Shown here in pieces: positions 1 to 9,655 of a stretch of DNA of 64,000 nt. Position 1 is the stretch's first letter, and the number at the start of each line of letters is the position of its first letter. Origin of the DNA: Metridium senile (lineage: Eukaryota; Cnidaria; Anthozoa; Actiniaria; Metridiidae); assembly GCA_949775045.1 (NCBI GenBank), contig OX459105.1, forward strand, positions 2,711,368 to 2,775,367. The letters are read 5' to 3'. Below the pieces are notes generated by a model. That model saw nothing but the letters and a program-made list of their open reading frames with translations. It was not told the DNA's origin and ran no database searches. The translations under genes and the position numbers were made by a program.

Positions 1-339
1 TTTTTTGACTTTCCTAAAGTTCATATTGAATTTTTGTGCTGAAATTGCTTGTTTCTTGTGACTGATATGTTATGAAAATTTGCAGAACTTCCTAGTGCTT
101 ACTAACATTCAAACGGCTGGGCAAATTTGGCTTGTTTAAAAAAGTTAGAATTTTTCAAAGCAAGGTCGTTTTTTACGGGCGGTTTCGGGCGTAGGAGTCA
201 AAGGGTTAACATCGGTTTAAATAATCAAAAAAGGAATATATGACGAAAACAGAAAAAAGGAATTTTTCTTTCCGTATGGATAAAAGGCAAGGAATAATGG
301 AAAATTCCATGCTACATCGATCTTGTATTGTCTGGGTTT

Positions 340-555
340 TGATACCCGTCTCAATAATGACCCCCAGTTGCAGCAATATTGATTCCCGTCGCAATAATGA
401 CCCCCAGTTGCAGCAAGATTGATTCCCGTCTCAATAATGACCCCCAGTTGCAGCAAGATTGATTCCCGTCGTAATAATGACCCCCAGTTGCAGCAAGATT
501 GATTCCCGTCGTAATAATGACCCCCAGTTGCAGCAATATTGATACCCGTCGTAAC
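340..555. repeat. 40-bp tandem repeat, about 5 copies
   Basis: A unit of about 40 bp containing GACCCCCAGTTGCAGCAA followed by a GATTCCCGTC-type segment recurs head to tail about five times with single-base differences. The open frames across it on both strands come from the repetition and do not look like genes. The flank at 205-340 recurs at about 24475-24610. Confidence 0.9.
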
Positions 556-599
556 ACACACACACCGATAGTTATCGATCATTTTTACTCCAATTATTA

Positions 600-765
600 A
601 AGACAGGGTGGGGAAGAGGTTTTCCGTGATCCGTGATTCACCCTAAATTTCGCCTGTGGGTCGTGAAAAGCAAAATATTTAAGTCGTGATCCGTGAAATC
701 ATCTTCGCCCGTGACCCGTGATTACAGAATCGGTGATCCGTGAAAACGTGACAGCTTTTCATATA
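600..765. repeat. Dispersed GTGATCCGTGA-rich repeat
   Basis: Short imperfect repeats of the words GTGATCCGTGA and CGTGACCCGTGA make up this segment. Related wording (GTGAAACGTGATT) occurs at about 39425-39680. No coding potential is seen. Confidence 0.6.
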
Positions 766-842
766 AACGTTTGTGTAAAATGAGACGTTTATTGCTAGCA
801 TTCTTTATATATCCAAGGGAGCACGGCAGACTGTTGTTTGTG

Positions 843-1211
843 CATGGGCAGCAGAGTATCGTTCGCGTTTGTATTCGCTTGTAATCTCCGTGTATTTATA
901 GTTACCAACGGTCGCCTATTTGATAGCTTTGTTATTCCATTGACCCTTCGTCATATTTCTAGCTCCTATTTCAATCTCGTGATATTGGTCTATCTAGTAT
1001 TAAAAGCGATCGTATGTCACTCGGTTACTAATCGGTAACTTCTTTAACTGTCCCCGAAGGTACATAAGATACTATACCTTCGGGGGCAGTTAAAGAAATA
1101 TGACGAAGGGTCAATGGAATAACAAAGCAATCAAATAAGCGACCGTTGGTAACTATAAATACACGGAGATTACAAGCGAATACAAACGCGAACGATACTC
1201 TGCTGCCCATG
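843..1211. repeat. Foldback element with ~118-bp inverted arms
   Basis: The arm at 843-960 (from CATGGGCAGCAGAGTATC) is repeated almost perfectly in reverse complement at 1093-1211. The centre holds a second, smaller hairpin at about 1038-1098 built on TTTAACTGYCCCCGAAGGTA. The two ORFs in the arms are mirror images and not genes. It looks like a MITE/foldback element. Confidence 0.85.
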
Positions 1212-1587
1212 GTTTGTGGTTTGGATATATTCGTTCTTTTGAAGGTTTTAAATTACAACGATCTTTTCAAAGTTTTAAATTACATCAACAGCTAAATTGG
1301 TAGATTAATGGGACTATCCGCTAGCAAGAGAAAAATGCGGGCGCGCCTGCCTCTGCGAGCGAGTCCCGAAGGGACGAGGGGGGAGTGAAACGGTGGAATG
1401 ATCAGCCAATCACGAACCGAGAATAGACGTTTTTGGGGGTGTGTCTCCTCCTGATGCTCGTAGCAGTTTCCTTGGGAACGGATGACTGCGTTTTTCGCTT
1501 GTCAGCGGAAATTCTTGTGATATTATGAATAATTGCAAAATGGCGCCTGAAGGATCGTGATCGTGTAAGAGTCTACTTCGTGTTCAA

Positions 1588-1880
1588 ATGTTAAGTTCAA
1601 ATCAAAGAAAAGTTGAAAAGTTAATTGAGAAAGGTTACAGTGTATTTATAACCGGCAAAGCAGGAAGCGGGAAGTCTTTTTTTTTTATCATCAGTAATCG
1701 AAAAGCTTAGAAATTTAGGGAAGTGTTGTTTTGTCACGGCACCTACGGGGATCGCGGCTGTTAACATCAAATGAACTACAATCCATTCCTTTGTGGGAAT
1801 AGGCACAGGAGCAAAAGGAGCTCACGAACTTATTTCAAGAATAAGTGCCAACGAAGAGGCTGTACAAAGATGGATTCAAT
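1588..1880 (+). pseudogene. PIF1-type helicase, N-terminal fragment, broken
   Basis: From the ATG at 1588 the translation gives a P-loop, FITGKAGSGKS (Walker A). After a frame change it gives VTAPTGIAAVNI and then TTIHSFVGIG, the motif order of PIF1/RRM3-family SF1B DNA helicases and of the helicase domain of Helitron-like elements. A run of ten T at about 1677-1686 shifts the frame directly after the P-loop, and a TGA follows the alanine-rich motif. The helicase similarity continues to about 1875 (AHELISRISANEEAV), where a LINE tail takes over. Only the N-terminal part of the ATPase core is present, so it is a dead fragment, either of a host PIF1-like gene or of a transposon helicase. Confidence 0.75.
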
Positions 1881-2048
1881 TTATTAACTGTCCCAGCATC
1901 TCGTACCAAAACGTTTGGCGACAGAGCGTTCTCTGTGTGCGCAGCTAAGCTGTGGAATGCACTTCCAGAAAACATTAGAGATATAAACTCTTTAAATAGC
2001 TTTAAATCTGCTATAAAGACCCACCTTTTTAAATCTGTAAATGACTGA
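1880..2048 (+). mobile_element. 3' end of a CR1/L2-like LINE ORF2
   Basis: The frame ending at 2048 reads TVPASRTKTFGDRAF then AAKLWNALPENIRD and ends in THLFKSVND. This is the typical C-terminal tail downstream of the reverse transcriptase in CR1/L2/Rex-type non-LTR retrotransposons. Everything 5' is missing and the fragment is fused to the PIF1 relic. It is a 5'-truncated insertion. Confidence 0.75.
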
Positions 2049-2097
2049 ATTTACATTAATATATCATGGATATGATTTTATAACATATATATATATT

Positions 2098-2680
2098 GAT
2101 TAATTGCTGGCTTATGTCTGACGTGACGAAAAATGTCACGACACTACTCACACGACTTTAGCCGAACATTGGCCGCGCGAACATCAGTCAAACAACAAAC
2201 TATTCTTTGCGCATGCTCGTGAGATCCTTTCGAACCAAGGCATTTTGTGAAACCTTTCCAAAGGCCAGCAGTGGTATGGATTGTAATCGAGAAGATATGA
2301 ATTTTTGCAAGTCCTTTTCGCTCACTCAACATACAAATGCACACGCCGTACGTGATAGATGCACACTAAAAGATGTCGAGCGATTTCGAAACGGATAGTT
2401 TCACGTACTCAAAGCCAAAGTGAAATCAAATTAATCTAAAGGATATTATAGGCAAACTTATGATGACGAAACTATGAGCAAAAATAAACAGGGAGGAGGG
2501 AGAAAAAGAGGTAAAAATTAATAGAGGGAGGAGGGAGAAGGTCGACTTTACCGAATTAATAGGTCCTTTGCAGGACTTGGTCACGTGCCTAGATACAGCA
2601 TAGGAACGGGATTTTGGACTGAGTGCAAAGACGCGGGGTAAAAAAATTGCCACACGAAAAACAAAACACTTCATCTTTGG
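2098..2680 (+). repeat. Repeat block A, copy 1
   Basis: This block recurs at 26143-26720 and 28918-29490 with about 95% identity by eye. It contains a frame reading TKAFCETFPKASSGMDCNRE and TLKDVERFRNG. In this copy the frame has an in-frame stop (TAG at about 2396) before the part that stays open in the 26-kb copy. The end is a purine-rich GGGAGGAGGGAG tract. Function unknown. Confidence 0.7.
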
Positions 2681-3490
2681 AGATAGTTTATTCTTTAGTT
2701 TTGAGTTTCAATTCAATCTAATACTTAAAATTCTTCCTCTATAAACCTGTCGTCCGTCTTACCTAATATTGTTTTTGAAAAGCGCTTTTCATATGGTTTT
2801 CTTTTCCTATTCGTTTGTGAACCTCACGCAAGATAGCGACGTTTCAAGATTAGTAATCGGGGTAACTTTTAGTTTTCCCGTTTCAAGTATTTTTTTCGAT
2901 GTTTTTCTGTGACATAAAGAGAATGGGAGGAATGAAACACGTAACCATGTCCTGCAAAGGGCCTATTATTAAACTATAAGGTCGTATTGGCCTAGCTGAT
3001 TAATATTGTAATATTTATATTTGGGCCAATTTTATGCGAACAGCTTATCTCTGAAATACAAACTATTAAATGGTTTAAATTTGTACCATTTGCACTCTAA
3101 TGAATAGCCTCATTAGCTTATATTTACGAAGAACAAAGAAAATCAGGGAGGAGGGAGAAATGGTAGAAAAAATTAGGGAGTAGGGAGAAAATGGTATAAA
3201 ATTTGGAAGGAAGGATATTTTAATACCTGGCCTAATTAGCATGTTATTTTACACATATTATCATTTCCGTTTTAAAAGTAGGTTCTACGAAAACGTTCTA
3301 AGATTAAAAAAAAAAAAAATGCGTTGGTCAAAAAGTTCTGTGACTTATTCAGTCTGAGATATATATAATAAAAAAGCAGGTCTACCACCTTAAAGTTTAA
3401 ACTTGAAGTGTCATTAAATCTGCCATTTTGCCGTGTGTGTGGTTAATAAGCTGCTTACAGATCTGCTTAACTGAAATATAATTAATGCTC
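2680..3490 (+). repeat. Upstream flank of peptide cassette 0
   Basis: This is the same sequence that precedes the peptide cassettes elsewhere: 6266-6830 (plus), 23110-23990 (minus) and 29500-30270 (plus). It includes the words GTCCTGCAAAGGRCCTATTATTAAACT and GTATTAAAATATCC-type segments. No gene is seen in it. It marks the segment as part of a segmental duplication. Confidence 0.75.
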
Positions 3491-3498
3491 AACAGGTC

Positions 3499-3785
3499 TA
3501 TATAATTGGTTTAATCTCAGTGACTGACTTCAATTCAAGTTGAATCCTGAATACAACTTCTCTTATCGCTTCTAAGGTAAGTTATCTAAACTATTTGTAT
3601 CGTTAAACTAAGTGTTTCCTTGAGAAGTTGATCGATCAGTTATCGTACATTTTTATACTCCAATTTTTCGGCTCTTCCAAGCATTGCAAAGTCCACACTA
3701 GTACTAGTTTAACCGCTAGTTATCGCACATTCAGTTTACTTCAATTATTTCCTTATAAACACCGACACAGTCCGCACTAGTTTAA
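3499..3785 (+). promoter_or_regulatory. Orphan promoter, exon 1 and intron start of a Cys-rich peptide cassette
   Basis: TATATAA at 3499-3505 is followed by the same short leader as in the complete cassettes, a GTAAGT splice donor after AAG at 3574-3576, and two copies of the ~70-bp intron repeat. The cassette is then cut at a TTAA by the transposon at 3786-5574. No peptide exon resumes on the far side. It may still be transcribed, but it has no coding exon of its own. Promoter activity is inferred only from identity with the other cassettes. Confidence 0.6.
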
Positions 3786-5574
3786 GGTTACAGTCAACCT
3801 TCGCGGGGTCTCGCGGGGTGTCTCCGTAAAAAAATCATTTGAGCGCTGGATTAGAAATTATGTCAAAGAATTATATATGATTTTAAAGCATTATAACCAC
3901 AGAATATGCCTGTGTAATTTGTTTTTAAGAAATAGTTATGTATAAAGAGTTTTGATTTTTTAAACTCAAAACGACTGTATGTGTTTGAGCGAATTGATCT
4001 ACATAACCTTTAATTGTATTGTCAACTTTTCTGCTTAATGTCACTTAGTACACATGTGTCTCTAAAACTGTGTCAGGCTTTGTTGAATAACAGCATAGTT
4101 TTTTGATCTACAGCAAAAAGTTTCAAATTTCACAAAAATAATCGAATCATAATCTTCAACTCTAAATAGCGCTGCGCGCCCATGACGTCACGTAAATTGC
4201 TCCCCATGGCGAGGTCGGACATTCAAACCGGAAATAGTATACTTTTACAGTAATTTGTATGGAAACTTCAAGTAGTTTCGGTCGTAGTAAAATAGTTATT
4301 TTAACTGAAGAAGACAACGTTCCTGGCTCAAAATTTACCAATAATGCAGACGAATACACTGTTGATCAACTGAAGCGGTGGCTCAAGTGTAGAGGCCTAA
4401 AACAGAGCGGTAAACGGGGTGAATTGCTCACACGTGTCAAGGGTTGTTTAGCCTGTTCTAAATGGCTAAAGGCTAAAACTGACAAAGACCAACTACCAGT
4501 AAAAGTTTATTTCGGGGGCAATCAGTGCTTGTACCGCCTGAGAAAGGCTGGAGAGTATTCCCTTCACATGATATTCCAAATCTATTCAACTATGTACGAA
4601 TAGCAAACAAAAGTCCGCGTAATTAAAGGAAGTCTTTGAATCGCTTTGCCGTACTTCGTCGAAATGATAGATAAATAATAGTTCTTCAAACTCAGTCCGA
4701 AACAAATATCTCTTTTTTCACGTTTTCTTATTGTATACAATACTATTAAAGTTGTAATTAATGTCATCGAAGTCCTAATATTAAGTGCGTGACATTTACA
4801 GTCGTGTACGATCGAGTTGAACAAAATTCTAAGTGTCCCGAAATGAGTCATTTGCCTACTATGTACAGACTCATAGAATTACTCTGAATCAGTTTAACAT
4901 AGCTTACGATAATCGCTTACTCCATCTAAACGAATATATCGTATCTTCTTTACTGAAATAATACAGAATCACTGTGAAAATCTAAATAAGAATAGCCACT
5001 ATGAATAGCCACTGCGGCAAAAAAACGTTTTTCCCTTCTGCTTGCAGCTTTTTACTGAGTGCCTGATGAAGCTTCTAGGGATACCTGGAATCACTATTGC
5101 ACGTCTCCCCAACAGTAGTGTTTGGTTGTGACCATTTTAAAGTCATAATATTGAAAAAAGTTGTCGATTTGGTTGCTAAACACATACTTTGCTTTGTAAT
5201 ATCTCACTGTGTTTGTCCGACCCATGCGGGGGGTCCTAAGCCGATTAAATCTATTTTTAGGTTGGGCGCGCAGCGCTATTATATCTAAACTAAGTAAAAT
5301 ATTAACAAAGCCTGACACAGTTTTAGAGACACATCTGTACTGATTGACATTAAGCAGAAAAGTTGACAAGACAATTAAACGTTATGTAGATCAATTCGCT
5401 CAAACACAGACGGTTCAAAACTTTTTATACATAAATATTTCTTAAAAACAAACTACACAGACATATTCTATAGTTATTGAGCTTTAAAATGATGTATAAT
5501 ACTTAATAATAACATCTAATTCGGCGCTCTAATGATTTTTTTACGGAAACACCCCGCGAAGGTTGACTGTAACC
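3786..5574 (+). mobile_element. TTAA-flanked DNA transposon with ~280-bp terminal inverted repeats
   Basis: The ends are exact inverted repeats starting GGTTACAGTCAACCTTCGCG. Similarity between the arms continues inward for roughly 280 bp (about 3786-4090 against 5290-5574). The element is flanked by TTAA at 3782-3785 and 5575-5578, a target duplication typical of piggyBac and Kolobok superfamilies. It carries one recognisable ORF (SAP domain, 4259-4603) and no visible transposase, so it is probably non-autonomous or an internally deleted copy. It inserted into the intron array of a peptide cassette. Confidence 0.85.
4259..4603 (+). CDS. SAP-domain protein carried by the TTAA transposon
   Basis: A 114-aa reading frame inside the TTAA element. 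Residues ~35-65 (YTVDQLKRWLKCRGLKQSGK then RGELLTRV) fit a SAP motif, a helix-extension-helix DNA-binding module. The N-terminus reads KIVILTEEDNVPGSK. My recollection of cnidarian proteins is that this N-terminus plus SAP often precedes SWIM/YqaJ-type domains in transposon-borne genes; that is memory, not shown here. Downstream of residue 70 the sequence (VKVYFGGNQCLYRLRKAGEY) is unrecognised. The ORF could be the first exon of a spliced gene or the truncated remnant of a longer one. A DNA-binding role for the element is inference. Confidence 0.55.
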   Translation: METSSSFGRSKIVILTEEDNVPGSKFTNNADEYTVDQLKRWLKCRGLKQSGKRGELLTRVKGCLACSKWLKAKTDKDQLPVKVYFGGNQCLYRLRKAGEYSLHMIFQIYSTMYE

Positions 5575-5598
5575 TTAATTTACACCTTGACATAATTG

Positions 5599-5832
5599 TT
5601 ACTGTGCGACTCGCCGTACCGTAGTCACTTACAAAAACTTTTGATGATTTTTTTACATTATTTTGACATTTTTCCATCTCAATCAGACCAATCAGGTACA
5701 AGCTTATATCGACAGACGGAGACTTTAGAAACTTTGATGTCTGTAATTGGTCCGATTGAGATGAAAAAATGTCAAAAATTTATCAAAAGTTTTTGTAAGT
5801 GAAGTCCTACGGTACAGTGAGTCGCACAGTAA
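5599..5832. mobile_element. Foldback MITE
   Basis: Inverted arms start TTACTGTGCGACTC and end GAGTCGCACAGTAA. They run about 95 bp each (5599-5692 and 5740-5832) and share a TTTTGACATTTTT core. Short copies of TTTACAYCTTGMCATAATTG flank both sides, possibly a long target duplication or an older repeat. Non-coding. Confidence 0.8.
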
Positions 5833-5834
5833 TT

Positions 5835-6069
5835 TACATCTTGCCATAATTGCTAATAACTATAACTTAAATTTATATTCATTTGGTAAATACTTGAAAT
5901 GTTACCCTGTGTTTGCCTTCTGTAGCCTTATCGACATCATTTATCTTGAGATTAACAGTTACATCTTTCCATAATCTAGCAATCAGAGAATAGAAATAAG
6001 GATAGACATAATGATGTTAACAATGATTATAATGATAAGTTTGATGTTCTCTGGCTTTTTTATTTTTTT
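5835..6069. other. No gene seen
   Basis: AT-rich sequence between two foldback elements. No ORF, RNA gene or repeat is recognised. Confidence 0.5.
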
Positions 6070-6266
6070 AAGGTGAGCTTTCGACCTTCAACGCTAAGGT
6101 CTTTAACAGTAGTGAGAAGAAAGTACACAATTTTTGAATTACAAATGATATCTAATGTTAATCTGATTAACGAAGAATAATTTACATCTATCTCATTTGT
6201 AATTCAAAAATTGTGTACGTTCTTCTCCCTACTGTTAAAGACCTTAGTGTTGAAGTTCGAAAGCAT
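6070..6266. mobile_element. Foldback MITE
   Basis: The arm GCTTTCGACCTTCAACGCTA onward is mirrored at 6180-6266, ending TAGTGTTGAAGTTCGAAAGC. Both arms hold CACAATTTTTGAATTACAAATGA. Non-coding, adjacent to the duplicated flank of the peptide cassette. Confidence 0.8.
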
Positions 6267-6833
6267 GAAACACGTAACCATGTCCTGCAAAGGACCTATT
6301 ATTAAACTATAAGGTCGTATTGGCCTGATTAATATTGTAATATTATTTGGGCCAATTTCATACGAACACGGCTTCTCTCTGAAATACAAAATATTAAATG
6401 GTTCAAATTTGTACCATTTGCACTCTAATGAATAGCCTCAATAGCTTATATTTATGAAGAACAAAGAAAATCATGGAGGAGAGAGAAATGTTCGAAAACA
6501 TTATAGGGAGTAGGGAGAAAAATGGTATAAAATTTGGGAGGAAGGATATTTTAATACCTGGCTTAATTAGCATGTTATTTTATGCATATTATCATTTACA
6601 TTTTAAAAGTGAATTCTACGAAAACGTTCTAAGATATGAAGAAAATAACTGTGTTGGTCTAAATTTTCTGTGACTTATTCAGTTTGAGATATATATAATA
6701 AAAATCCAGGTCTACCACCTTACAGTTTTTAAAAGCTTCAAGTGTCATTAAATCTGCCATTTTGCCGTGTGTGTGGTTAATTAGCTGCTTACAGATCTGC
6801 TTAACTGAAATATAATTAATGCTCAACAGGTCT

Positions 6834-6840
6834 ATATAAC
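6834..6840 (+). promoter_or_regulatory. TATA box of Cys-rich peptide gene 1
   Basis: TATATAA, about 65 bp upstream of a GTAAGC splice donor at 6904. The same box and spacing recur at 3499 and, reversed, at 23103-23109, which supports a conserved core promoter. A start site near 6865 and an exon 1 of about 40 nt are inferred. Confidence 0.55.
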
Positions 6841-6903
6841 TGGTTTAATCTCAGTGAAGACTTCAAGTTGAATCCTGAATACAACTTCTCTTATCGCTTT
6901 AAG

Positions 6904-7618
6904 GTAAGCTATCTAAACTATTTGTAGCGTTAAACTAAGTGTTTCCTTGAGCAGTTGATCGATCAGTTATCGTACATTTTTATACTCCAATTTTTCTCTT
7001 CCAAGCATTGCAAAGTCCACACCTTTTAACCGCTAGTTATCGTACATTTTAACTCCAATTGTTTCCTTACAAACATCGGTTTAAACCGCAAGTTATCGCA
7101 CATTTTTATACTCCAATTATTTCCTTATAAACATCGACGCAGTCCATACTAGTTTAACCGCTAGTTATCGTACATTTTACTTCAATTGTTTCCTTACAAA
7201 CATCGACGCAGTCCACACTAGTTTAACCGCTAGTTATCGTACATTTTAACTCCAAATTGTTTCCTTACAAATACAGACGCAGTCCACACTAGTTTAACCG
7301 CTAGTTATCGCACATTTTTACCTCAATTATTTGCTTACAAACATCAATGCAGTCCACACTAGTTTAACCGCTATAGTTATCGTACATTTTAACTCCAATT
7401 GTTTCCTTACAAACATCGAAGCAGTCCACACTAGTTTAACCGCTAGTTTTCGCACATTTTTACTTCAATTATTTCCTTACACTACATGGACGCAGTCCAC
7501 ACTAGTTGAATCCCTATACTTATCGCATAATTTATAATTCCAATTGTTAATGTTTTCTAATAGAAATACTGAGGCAGCCTGCACTAGTTTTATAACGTAC
7601 TGTTTATTATTTCTTCAG
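6904..7618 (+). repeat. Intron 1 of peptide gene 1, filled with ~70-bp tandem repeats
   Basis: A donor GTAAGC follows AAG at 6901-6903, and an acceptor TTCTTCAG ends at 7618, 26 nt before the ATG. Most of the intron (about 7000-7550) is a head-to-tail array with a 69-72-bp period. The key words are GACGCAGTCCACACTAG, TTTAACCGCTAGTTATCG and TTTCCTTACAAACATC. The last units degenerate into the acceptor region, whose exon start also contains CGACGCAG. Confidence 0.75.
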
Positions 7619-7644
7619 AATCTTCGACGCAGTTCTTTTGTACC

Positions 7645-7830
7645 ATGAAGACCGTTTTCTTTTTGATATTTTTCGTGCTTTTGGTCGGCGTATTTGCGGC
7701 TGAAAAAGATGTAGAAGAAGACGATGCCACCGTGTCCAAACGTGGTTGCACTTGCAAGTGTCATAGCGTCTATGGTGGTATCTGTGCGTGCACTTATCTT
7801 CGTAATGGCTTTCCATCTCAAGTACATTAA
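7645..7830 (+). pseudogene. Secreted Cys-rich peptide precursor 1 (toxin-like), interrupted
   Basis: The 61-aa frame starts with a classic signal peptide (residues 1-19, ending VFAAE), then an acidic propeptide ending in the dibasic pair KR (32-33). A mature region follows with Cys at 35, 37, 39, 47 and 49. At residue ~58 the frame runs into a TIR element (7817-8490) and stops at 7828. The remaining exon, including the C-terminal Cys cluster and 3' UTR, lies beyond the element at about 8491-8600. Compared with the minus-strand copy at 22137-22367 it lacks the last three cysteines. Signal, propeptide, KR and a Cys-rich core is the usual build of cnidarian peptide toxins. I do not recognise the exact family, and activity is untested. 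Confidence 0.75.
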
Positions 7831-8490
7831 GGCCTGGGACAGGCCTAATTTCAGATAAAACGAAATATTTTCGATTTTTTCGCGAAAACAATCCAAAAGG
7901 CAACAAAACTTTCAGATAACCTTGATTCAATTTGGTGGGATCTTTTTGTGTTGCTTTTAGGCAGAACCACTGATTACGTGGTGGGTCACGTGACTTTTTG
8001 ATATTCAAATTTTCAAATATTCCTCCGGTAGTGAGTTCAAAACGTATCGGAGAAGTAAATACTTAAAGTTATTTCTCTTCTGCATTGCTTTTCAACAGTG
8101 TCTTGGCTCGTTGAAAAAGTAAACTGCTTTAAGGGGTTGTTATGCAAAAAAGGTCACGTGACTTCACATATGCCCATTTATCTCGTTACCTAAAAGTCAA
8201 AGGTCATCAGCTAAGACAGTATCATGTATTTATTAGTGAGAACTATCCTTTGTTGCCAAAAATTTTGTTTCACCAGCTTTCTCCACCACCGGAGAGAGCT
8301 TTTTATGTTTAGTCATGTGACCTAGCCTGTGACGTCACTAATTATCAAAAAAGGCCATAGAAAAGTTAAGGTCGTTGAGTTCCATCATATTACCAAAAAT
8401 AAAGTTTATCGAGGAGCTTTAAGGCAGTTAAAGGTTATAATTTAGTTTTTAGTGAGTCCTCTTGTTATCCCAGGCCTTAATGTACTTGAG
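7817..8490. mobile_element. TIR element inserted in peptide gene 1 coding exon
   Basis: The 23-bp inverted ends begin CTCAAGTACATTAAGGCCTG at 7817 and end CAGGCCTTAATGTACTTGAG at 8490. The interior (674 bp in all) has no ORF and contains two CACGTGAC words. AT on each side may be a 2-bp target duplication; the class is undetermined. The element provides the premature stop of the peptide frame, and its right half was later copied in the 1,738-bp tandem duplication. Confidence 0.85.
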
Positions 8491-8820
8491 ATCATTTCAA
8501 TTACACAGAAGCCAAACCTGTACCGGCTGTACTTGCTGAAGTTAACTGAGCAAGAGTGGTGTTTACACTTGAATTAGTGCATGGAGTTTAAAAAAATGCA
8601 ATACTAATTTCATAACAATTTGTGAAGACTCTAAAACAAAAAAGAAAATTATATACCCCAGGTAAGACAATTCAAGTTGAAATGTAAGACTTCAAGCTCA
8701 AAAACATAATAATAATAATAAATGAATTTGGAGTTTCATATTACGTCTCGAAACTCTTACAACTATATTAATAGTAAAATAATATAGAAATTAAGTATAA
8801 ATATACGTTACAATCACGCG

Positions 8821-9057
8821 ACAGAACTCAGCAAATATATTTGGAAACTGAAAGACAAGAACATTGACTACACTATTAAATGGTCCAAAATCAAAGAAGC
8901 CCAATCGTACTCAAACATAAGTAAAAAATGTAACTTGTGTCTGTGGGAAAAATATTTCATTATTTGTAAACCTGAAATGTCAACTCTAAACAACAGAAAT
9001 GAACTTGTATCAAGTTGTAGGCATTCAAAACAATTCCTATTGAAAAACATTGTATAA
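8821..9057 (+). pseudogene. C-terminal fragment of a Penelope-like element endonuclease, unit 1
   Basis: The open frame from 8821 to the stop at 9055-9057 reads [14 protein letters not shown], then [17 protein letters not shown], then [19 protein letters not shown]. This is the region that follows the GIY-YIG core in Penelope-like elements, with the CxxC and CRH motifs. Only the last ~78 codons remain. The frame lacks an N-terminal methionine, so the ORF on the opposite strand (8868-9050) is its shadow. A hammerhead ribozyme follows at 9194. Confidence 0.8.
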
Positions 9058-9193
9058 ATACTATCATATTTCTAGCCTCTATCTTTACCGATTTTGTATT
9101 GGTTCTTTTAAAATAACGACATTCCACCAATAAGCGTTAAGCATCTATCACGTGATTTTCCATATATATTTGAATGTGTTAGTTAACTTGACA

Positions 9194-9235
9194 GTTGCCT
9201 GATGATTGCTTCGGCATGAAACTCTGAGTAGCAAT
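9194..9235 (+). ncRNA. Hammerhead ribozyme, type B, unit 1
   Basis: The core CTGATGA is at 9199-9205 and GAAA at 9218-9221. Stem II pairs TGC with GCA around a TTCG loop (a cUUCGg tetraloop). Stem III is ACT/AGT (9221-9223 with 9227-9229), with the cleavage triplet GTA ending at 9230. Stem I is TTGC (9195-9198) with GCAA (9231-9234). All invariant core positions are present. It lies 137 nt past the endonuclease stop, where Penelope-like elements carry ribozymes. Self-cleavage is inferred from structure. Confidence 0.85.
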
Positions 9236-9499
9236 AAATGGTTTTATAAATCAACTCTAACGTTGTATAAAGAACACACATTCAACCAACAAAAAGCTTA
9301 AACCTCTCTTTAAAGGCGTTATTGATACCCTTTTTCGACGCAAGAATGCATAGTTCTAACATTTAAGGTTTAAACCCTATTTAAGATGCAATTTCTCATC
9401 TAATATAGGCCCCAAAGTACCTACATCAGTGTTGCGCTTGCTTGCGCAAGCTATAATGTAATGAATATATGTTGATCAGTTATATATATATATATTAAA

Positions 9500-9542
9500 A
9501 TCCCCTGAAGAGTGAGTAATCACGAAACAGGCTTGTCGGGAT
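9500..9542 (+). ncRNA. Hammerhead ribozyme, type A, unit 1
   Basis: The core CTGAAGA is at 9505-9511 and GAAA at 9524-9527. Stem II GTGA/TCAC is closed by a GTAA (GNRA) loop. Stem III is ACA/TGT around GGCT. Cleavage is predicted after GTC at 9535-9537. Stem I is ATCCC (9500-9504) with GGGAT (9538-9542). The same sequence brackets the Penelope-like element at 17.9-20.3 kb. Confidence 0.88.
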
Positions 9543-9573
9543 GAAAGTTTAGTCTATTTGTTTTTTTCTATCG

Positions 9574-9574
<1 letters not shown>

Positions 9575-9654
<80 letters not shown>

Positions 9655-9655
9655 T
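9575..9655. repeat. (TA)n microsatellite, unit 1
   Basis: About 75 bp of uninterrupted TA dinucleotides. The same tract, apparently of equal length, is at 11313-11391 in unit 2. Confidence 0.95.

Noticed and set aside
5094..5369. 91-aa minus-strand ORF in the TTAA transposon
   Set aside because: No motif; it overlaps the terminal inverted repeat and the plus-strand ORFs on the same stretch are equally meaningless.
7000..7550. Possible hammerhead or retrozyme monomers in the ~70-bp intron arrays
   Set aside because: No CTGANGA or GAAA core could be placed in the units on either strand.
8868..9050. 60-aa minus-strand ORF repeated at 10606-10788
   Set aside because: Antisense shadow of the Penelope-like endonuclease fragment, which makes sense on the plus strand.
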